DNA from: Congregibacter brevis
GTDB lineage: Bacteria; Pseudomonadota; Gammaproteobacteria; Pseudomonadales; Halieaceae
Assembly (NCBI RefSeq): GCF_045689245.1
Contig: NZ_CP136865.1
Location: 1,674,001 to 1,738,000, forward strand
Direction: 5' to 3'
DNA: 64,000 nt
Below are positions 60,168-64,000 of this stretch, piece by piece. The notes below the pieces were generated by a model, which was not told the origin of the DNA, did no database searches, and saw only the letters and a program-made list of their open reading frames with translations. Within the stretch, counting starts at the first letter, position 1, and each line of letters starts with the position of its first letter. The position numbers and the translations under genes are program-made.

Positions 60168-61556
60168 ATGTTAGCGATGCTGAGTGATCTGCTTTGGAGC
60201 AAGGTGCTTGTGGTTATGCTGGTGGGCATCGGCTTGTACTTCACCGTTGCATCGCGTTTTGTGCAGTTCCGCTACTTTGGAAAAATGTTCTCGGTTTTGG
60301 GCTCCGCCTTGCACCACGAAAAGGGGCATGTCAGTTCTTTTCAGGCATTGGTGGTGAGTGTTGCCGGCCGAGTCGGTGGCGGTAACATCGCCGGTGTCGC
60401 CGTAGCAATTACCCTTGGAGGGCCGGGCGCTGTCTTCTGGATGTGGGTCATTGGACTCATGGGGATGGCCACGAGTTTCTTCGAATGTTCCCTAGCTCAG
60501 CTTTATAAACGCTATGAACCCGACGGCACATTTCGCGGTGGACCTGCCTACTACCTCACTCGAGGCATTAATCAGCGCGGTTTAGCGATTATTTATTCGC
60601 TGCTTTTGTTGATTACCTTCGGGTTTGGATTTAATGCAGTTCAGTCCTATGTGGTAGCTACCTCACTGGATGTGTCCTTCGGCGTGCCAACCTGGGTAAG
60701 CGGTTTGGCGCTAGTGGTGTTTCTTGGATTCGTTTTTATTGGTGGGATTCAGCGAATCGCCGCAGTTTCCGAGATTGTGGTGCCCGTAATGGCGGTCAGC
60801 TACTTCGCGTGTGCAGTGCTTGTTATCGGAATGAATATTCAAGAGGTGCCGGCTGCCTTCGCGAATATCATAAGCAGTGCCTTTGGTTTGGATTCAGCGC
60901 TTGGCGGCGGTATTGGTGTCGCGATTATGCAGGGCGTGAAGCGAGGGCTCTTCAGTAACGAGGCGGGTTTGGGTAGTGCGCCAAATGTCGCTGCGGTCGC
61001 ATTTGTTCCTCATCCTGCGAACCAGGGAATTGTGCAGGCCTTCAGTGTTTTCATCGATACCTTGGTCATGTGTAGCTGCACCGCGTTGATAATCCTGCTG
61101 TCGGATGTTTATCAGCCTGGTGCTGTGGGTGTTTCCGGTGTGGCCCTGACACAGAACGCGCTCGCTGAGCACCTGGGACCTTGGGGCGGTAGTTTTGTGA
61201 GTATCGCTCTGGTGATGTTTGCGTTCAGCTCGATTATGTACAACTACTATCTCGGCGAAAACGCGCTGAACTATTTTAGTGAAGACAACCGCACGCTGTT
61301 CACAGTGTTTCGGGTGATGGTGCTGGGCTTGGTGTTCTGGGGCGCGGCGCAAGACCTCGGCACAGTGTTCGGATTTGCGGACCTTACGATGGGGCTTCTT
61401 GGCGTCGTGAATCTTATAGGATTGTTGTGGATGTCTAAGCTGGCATTGCGCTTACTTAAGGACTACGACGATCAGCTCGCGGAGGGCAAGTCTCCGCGCC
61501 TCCATGCGGATGACTTTGCGGATCTGGATATCGATCGACGAGCTTGGCCCGACTGA
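60168..61556 (+). CDS. AGCS-family amino acid (alanine/glycine):sodium symporter
   Basis: The 462-residue protein has about ten to eleven membrane helices. Family motifs are GRVGGGNIAGVAVAITLGGPGAVFWMWVIGLMGMATSFFE near 66-105, the GVKRGLFSNEAGLGSAPN segment near 261-278 and the AFSSIMYNYYLGENAL region near 350-365. It takes up alanine or glycine with sodium. It lies next to the NSS gene, so the pair may be a sodium-coupled amino-acid uptake unit. Its stop is six bases from the convergent cardiolipin synthase. Confidence 0.95.
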   Translation: MLAMLSDLLWSKVLVVMLVGIGLYFTVASRFVQFRYFGKMFSVLGSALHHEKGHVSSFQALVVSVAGRVGGGNIAGVAVAITLGGPGAVFWMWVIGLMGMATSFFECSLAQLYKRYEPDGTFRGGPAYYLTRGINQRGLAIIYSLLLLITFGFGFNAVQSYVVATSLDVSFGVPTWVSGLALVVFLGFVFIGGIQRIAAVSEIVVPVMAVSYFACAVLVIGMNIQEVPAAFANIISSAFGLDSALGGGIGVAIMQGVKRGLFSNEAGLGSAPNVAAVAFVPHPANQGIVQAFSVFIDTLVMCSCTALIILLSDVYQPGAVGVSGVALTQNALAEHLGPWGGSFVSIALVMFAFSSIMYNYYLGENALNYFSEDNRTLFTVFRVMVLGLVFWGAAQDLGTVFGFADLTMGLLGVVNLIGLLWMSKLALRLLKDYDDQLAEGKSPRLHADDFADLDIDRRAWPD

Positions 61557-61562
61557 ATACGG

Positions 61563-62999
61563 TTAGAGCACGGGCGACATGAGCCGCGCGGCCGCCGTCG
61601 CCAGAGGAAACCAAATTGGTTTTCGCGTGAGTTCTTCGGCGGTAACGAGCCTGGAGTGGTCGAAGTCGTTTAGCAGCATTTGCTCAACTTCGTCGCAGAA
61701 GTTTTCGTCGTGAACAAGCGCAGTGATTTCGAAATTCAAACGAAAAGAGCGATTGTCGAAATTCGCTGTACCTACCCCCGCCAGCTCTCGATCCAATAAC
61801 AGAACTTTCTGATGCATGAACGCTGGTTCGTAACGATAAACGGCTACGCCGGCGGGAAGCAGCTCCCGTGTAAAAGACCAGTTGGCAAGGCCCACTACGG
61901 GACCATCAGCGTTGTCCGGAATCATCACCCGCACGTCCACTCCGCGCAGCGCGGCAAGCTGTAGTGCCGCGATAATGCCCCGGTCGGGGACAAAGTATGG
62001 GCTGGCTATCCAGACACGATCCCGAGCCTGGGTTATGACCTGATGAAACATCAGACCTGCCTCATCGAATTCGCTTGCCGGATCCGAGGGGAACAAGAGA
62101 ACTGAGCTGTTCCCCGGTGCTTCCCGCTCAGTCTCCCAATTTAAATCCAGCTGTTCTCGCCGAGCCCATAACCAGTCTGTGGCAAAAGTGAGCTCGGCGC
62201 CGATTACTGCCGGACCATGGATTTTGACGTGTGTGTCTCGCCAGGGACCTCGCTCGCTATCTTCGCCCAGGTACTCAATGCCGACATTGTGCCCACCTAT
62301 CCACGCACAGATACCATCAACGACAACCACTTTTCGGTGATTGCGAAAGTTGAGCTGAAACCTGTTTCGTCGTCCCTGGGTGGTGTTGAACGCGGCGAGC
62401 TGTACCCCTGCATCCTGTAATTGCCGGTAGAGAGGGGTTTTAGCGAAACTACGAGAGCCAACCTCGTCGTAGAGTAAGTGCACTGCTAGGCCTTCTCGCG
62501 CCTTTTCAGCAAGGACTTTACCCAGTCGCCTTCCGAGAGCGTCGTCGCGCAGTATGTAGAACTGAAAAAGAATGTAGCGCCCTGCGCTCTTAAGGCCTGC
62601 TTCTATGCTGTCGAAAGTGGTGTAGCCGTCCACCAGTAGCTCTACCGCATTCCCGCGGACCGTAGGGAGTCTAGCTAGGCGGTGAAGGCTGCGGTAAAAG
62701 GCAGCGGATGCATCACTCGCCTGAAAGTCGAACAATTCATTCCGCGGTACTTTTAATCGTGCCTCGGCTTGAGATTCAATTTGCGCACGCTCCTCAAGGT
62801 AGCCGTCAAACTTGTTTCGGCCAAACACCAGGTAAAGGGGCACGCTGAGGTAGGGGAGTGTTAACAGTGATACGACCCAGGCGATGGAGCCTTGGGCGGT
62901 GCGCGCCTGCAGAATTGCATCAATAGCGCTGGCGATGGCCAGCAGGTACACCGCCGCGAGAACAACAGCGATTATTTCGGGACTGTATTGAAGCTCCAT
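61563..62999 (-). CDS. cls: Cardiolipin synthase (phospholipase D family)
   Basis: The enzyme makes cardiolipin from two phosphatidylglycerol molecules. The 478-residue protein has two N-terminal membrane segments (about 8-26 and 39-58) and two PLD repeats, each with an HKD motif: HRKVVVVDG (near 222) and HQKVLLLDR (near 400), followed by GTANFDNRSFRLNFE. It resembles ClsA. The frame starts at ATG 62999. Confidence 0.95.
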   Translation of the reverse strand: MELQYSPEIIAVVLAAVYLLAIASAIDAILQARTAQGSIAWVVSLLTLPYLSVPLYLVFGRNKFDGYLEERAQIESQAEARLKVPRNELFDFQASDASAAFYRSLHRLARLPTVRGNAVELLVDGYTTFDSIEAGLKSAGRYILFQFYILRDDALGRRLGKVLAEKAREGLAVHLLYDEVGSRSFAKTPLYRQLQDAGVQLAAFNTTQGRRNRFQLNFRNHRKVVVVDGICAWIGGHNVGIEYLGEDSERGPWRDTHVKIHGPAVIGAELTFATDWLWARREQLDLNWETEREAPGNSSVLLFPSDPASEFDEAGLMFHQVITQARDRVWIASPYFVPDRGIIAALQLAALRGVDVRVMIPDNADGPVVGLANWSFTRELLPAGVAVYRYEPAFMHQKVLLLDRELAGVGTANFDNRSFRLNFEITALVHDENFCDEVEQMLLNDFDHSRLVTAEELTRKPIWFPLATAAARLMSPVL

Positions 63000-63124
63000 G
63001 CTTTGATTCTAACAGCGTGTCGATATCAGATGGCAATGCAGGCTTGCGTAAGTGTGAATCTGGACGAGTTTGACAAGGCCGGTGTTCGCGGGTCCAACTC
63101 AGGGTGGACAGGGGTGTCTCTGAG
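63000..63124. other. Gap between cls and the repeat-tail protein gene
   Basis: No gene or clear terminator was found in these 125 bases. A plus-strand frame from 63031 runs through here into the tandem repeat but has no coding support. Confidence 0.4.
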
Positions 63125-63316
63125 TCAGGAGACGCTCGGTCCAGACACAGGTATTACCGGTTGTGTATCAGGCGTGACCGGTTGTGTATCAGGCGTGACC
63201 GGTTGTGTATCAGGCGTGACCGGTTGTGTAGAAGAAGGCTCTCCGGGAACAAACTGGATCACGGCCATCACCAACAAGAATAGACCAAGCAGCAACCACT
63301 TTAATCCGCTTTGCAA
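63125..63316 (-). CDS. Small single-pass membrane protein with TQPVTPD repeat tail
   Basis: From TTG 63316 (GGGA upstream) the product is 63 residues. A membrane segment LKWLLLGLFLLVMAVIQFVPG (about residues 5-25) is followed by a Thr/Pro tail of TQPVTPD heptads, three exact plus one variant ending VIPVSGPSVS. The frame is open up to ATG 63415, but that extension covers the promoter region of the next gene. I know no family for it. The repeat DNA is 21-base and in frame, which supports coding on this strand. Confidence 0.5.
   Translation of the reverse strand: MQSGLKWLLLGLFLLVMAVIQFVPGEPSSTQPVTPDTQPVTPDTQPVTPDTQPVIPVSGPSVS
63156..63230. repeat. 21-base tandem repeat, about 3.6 copies
   Basis: Three identical 21-base units begin at 63156, 63177 and 63198, with a 12-base partial copy to 63230. 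Read on the minus strand each unit codes for TQPVTPD. Perfect identity of the units indicates recent slippage, so copy number may vary between strains. Confidence 0.9.
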
Positions 63317-63393
63317 ACTATAGTCCCGCCAAGTGTTTCCCGAAGTTCGATAGGTTAGCACGCGCAGGTCGCGAGTCCAGTTGATCCCTGAGG

Positions 63394-63399
63394 TATAAT
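63394..63399 (+). promoter_or_regulatory. Possible -10 box of the aminotransferase gene
   Basis: TATAAT lies 30 bases before the ATG at 63430. The -35 region at 17-base spacing is poor (GCGAGT), so the promoter is tentative. Confidence 0.3.
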
Positions 63400-63429
63400 T
63401 CCAACACTTTAACATTCGGTTTTAACAGT

Positions 63430-64000
63430 ATGTTTACCCCGACTTATGCTCGAATAACCGAGCGACTTTCTGCCGAAGGCAGTGACGTTTGGGCCGTGCA
63501 CGATCGTGCTCTGGAGATGCAGCGGAATGGCGAAGACGTCATTCTACTCTCGGTAGGCGATCCCGACTTTCGTACGCCAGAACCGATCATTGATAATGCC
63601 GTGAGTCATTTACGCGTGGGGCGCACGCACTATTCACCATCTCTTGGTGAAATCAAACTTCGTCGGGCGGTTGCTGATCTTGAAACGCAAACCTCGCCTT
63701 ATCCCTGTAGTGCGGACGAGGTGGCTGTTTTTCCGGGAGCAACATCGGCAATTTACGCGGTACTGTCTTGCCTGTTGAATCCCGGCGACGAGATTGTAGT
63801 GCCTGAGCCAATGTACGTTGGCTACACACCTATTTTTCGGGGACTGGACTTACAGCTGCGAACGGTTCCTCTGGATGTACAGAATGGCTTCGCCCTGGAT
63901 GTGGAGGCTCTTAAGTCGACGCTGACAGAGCGGACGCGAGTATTGTTTATCAACACTCCGGGTAACCCCACGGGCGCCATAATTCCCGCCGCAGATATTC
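63430..64000 (+). CDS. PLP-dependent aminotransferase class I/II, AruH-like (5' part)
   Basis: About 190 codons are present before the window ends. The protein (MFTPTYARITERLSAEG onward) has ILLSVGDPDFRTPEPI (about 38-53), the PLP-binding approach GATSAIYAVL and the fold-I segment NPGDEIVVPEPMYVGYTPIF (about 117-136), ending at INTPGNPTGA. These resemble arginine:pyruvate aminotransferase AruH and related enzymes. The catalytic Lys lies beyond the window. Confidence 0.85.
   Translation, partial: MFTPTYARITERLSAEGSDVWAVHDRALEMQRNGEDVILLSVGDPDFRTPEPIIDNAVSHLRVGRTHYSPSLGEIKLRRAVADLETQTSPYPCSADEVAVFPGATSAIYAVLSCLLNPGDEIVVPEPMYVGYTPIFRGLDLQLRTVPLDVQNGFALDVEALKSTLTERTRVLFINTPGNPTGAIIPAADI

Noticed and set aside
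63156..63230. CRISPR-like repeats
   Set aside because: The 21-base units are directly adjacent without spacers and encode a heptapeptide repeat.
62892..63323. Plus-strand frame of 143 codons through the tandem repeat
   Set aside because: It begins antisense to cls, the repeat gives a Cys/Val-rich string (GCVSGVT) and there is no family or good start; the minus-strand reading has a clear membrane segment and is favoured.

Overview
The window is a 64 kb stretch of gammaproteobacterial chromosome with densely packed genes and mid-50% GC by eye. Two gene orders recalled from Pseudomonas and relatives are visible: murD-ftsW-murG-murC-ddlB-ftsQ-ftsA-ftsZ-lpxC-secA-argJ-mutT, then coaE-pilD-pilC-pilB facing away from pilA, with nadC and ampD/ampE further on. 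TonB-dependent thiamine uptake, sodium-coupled transporters and a glyoxylate-linked malate synthase G suit a marine heterotroph; the OM60/NOR5 (Halieaceae) group is my best guess, not proven. No insertion sequence, prophage, tRNA, rRNA or CRISPR was found.

Layout. 1-8.9 kb is the distal half of the division and cell-wall cluster, from the last codons of murD to lpxC, with nearly every gene pair overlapping by 1-4 bases. 9.2-13.6 kb holds secA, argJ and mutT. 13.6-18.2 kb on the minus strand holds pilB, pilC, pilD and coaE, divergent from pilA. pilA has a sigma-54 type promoter and is followed by a putative glycosylation cassette: two tandem TMTC-like GT-C membrane proteins and a GT2 polyprenyl-phosphate sugar synthase (19.1-23.8 kb). 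23.9-31.6 kb carries ald, a methyltransferase, glcB with a LysR gene, an acyl-CoA dehydrogenase and rraA. 31.7-34.0 kb has nadC divergent from ampD-ampE.

34.1-37.2 kb encodes an FHA-domain sigma-54 activator followed by a membrane-anchored Ser/Thr kinase, probably a signalling pair. 37.2-41.9 kb on the minus strand is a thiamine-uptake operon behind a clear TPP riboswitch: TonB-dependent receptor, PnuT-like permease, small-molecule kinase and a PanE/ApbA-family reductase. A GAF plus degenerate-GGDEF gene is divergent from it. 43.3-45.1 kb holds cysC and a single-chain ATP sulfurylase.

45.3-56.7 kb is a complete type II secretion operon, gspC to gspN, with no gspO of its own, so PilD at 14.2 kb is the likely prepilin peptidase for both systems. 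Then come a rubredoxin too short for normal ORF cut-offs, an M24 aminopeptidase, NSS and AGCS sodium symporters, a cardiolipin synthase on the minus strand, a small membrane protein with a heptapeptide repeat tail, and the start of an AruH-like aminotransferase that runs off the window.
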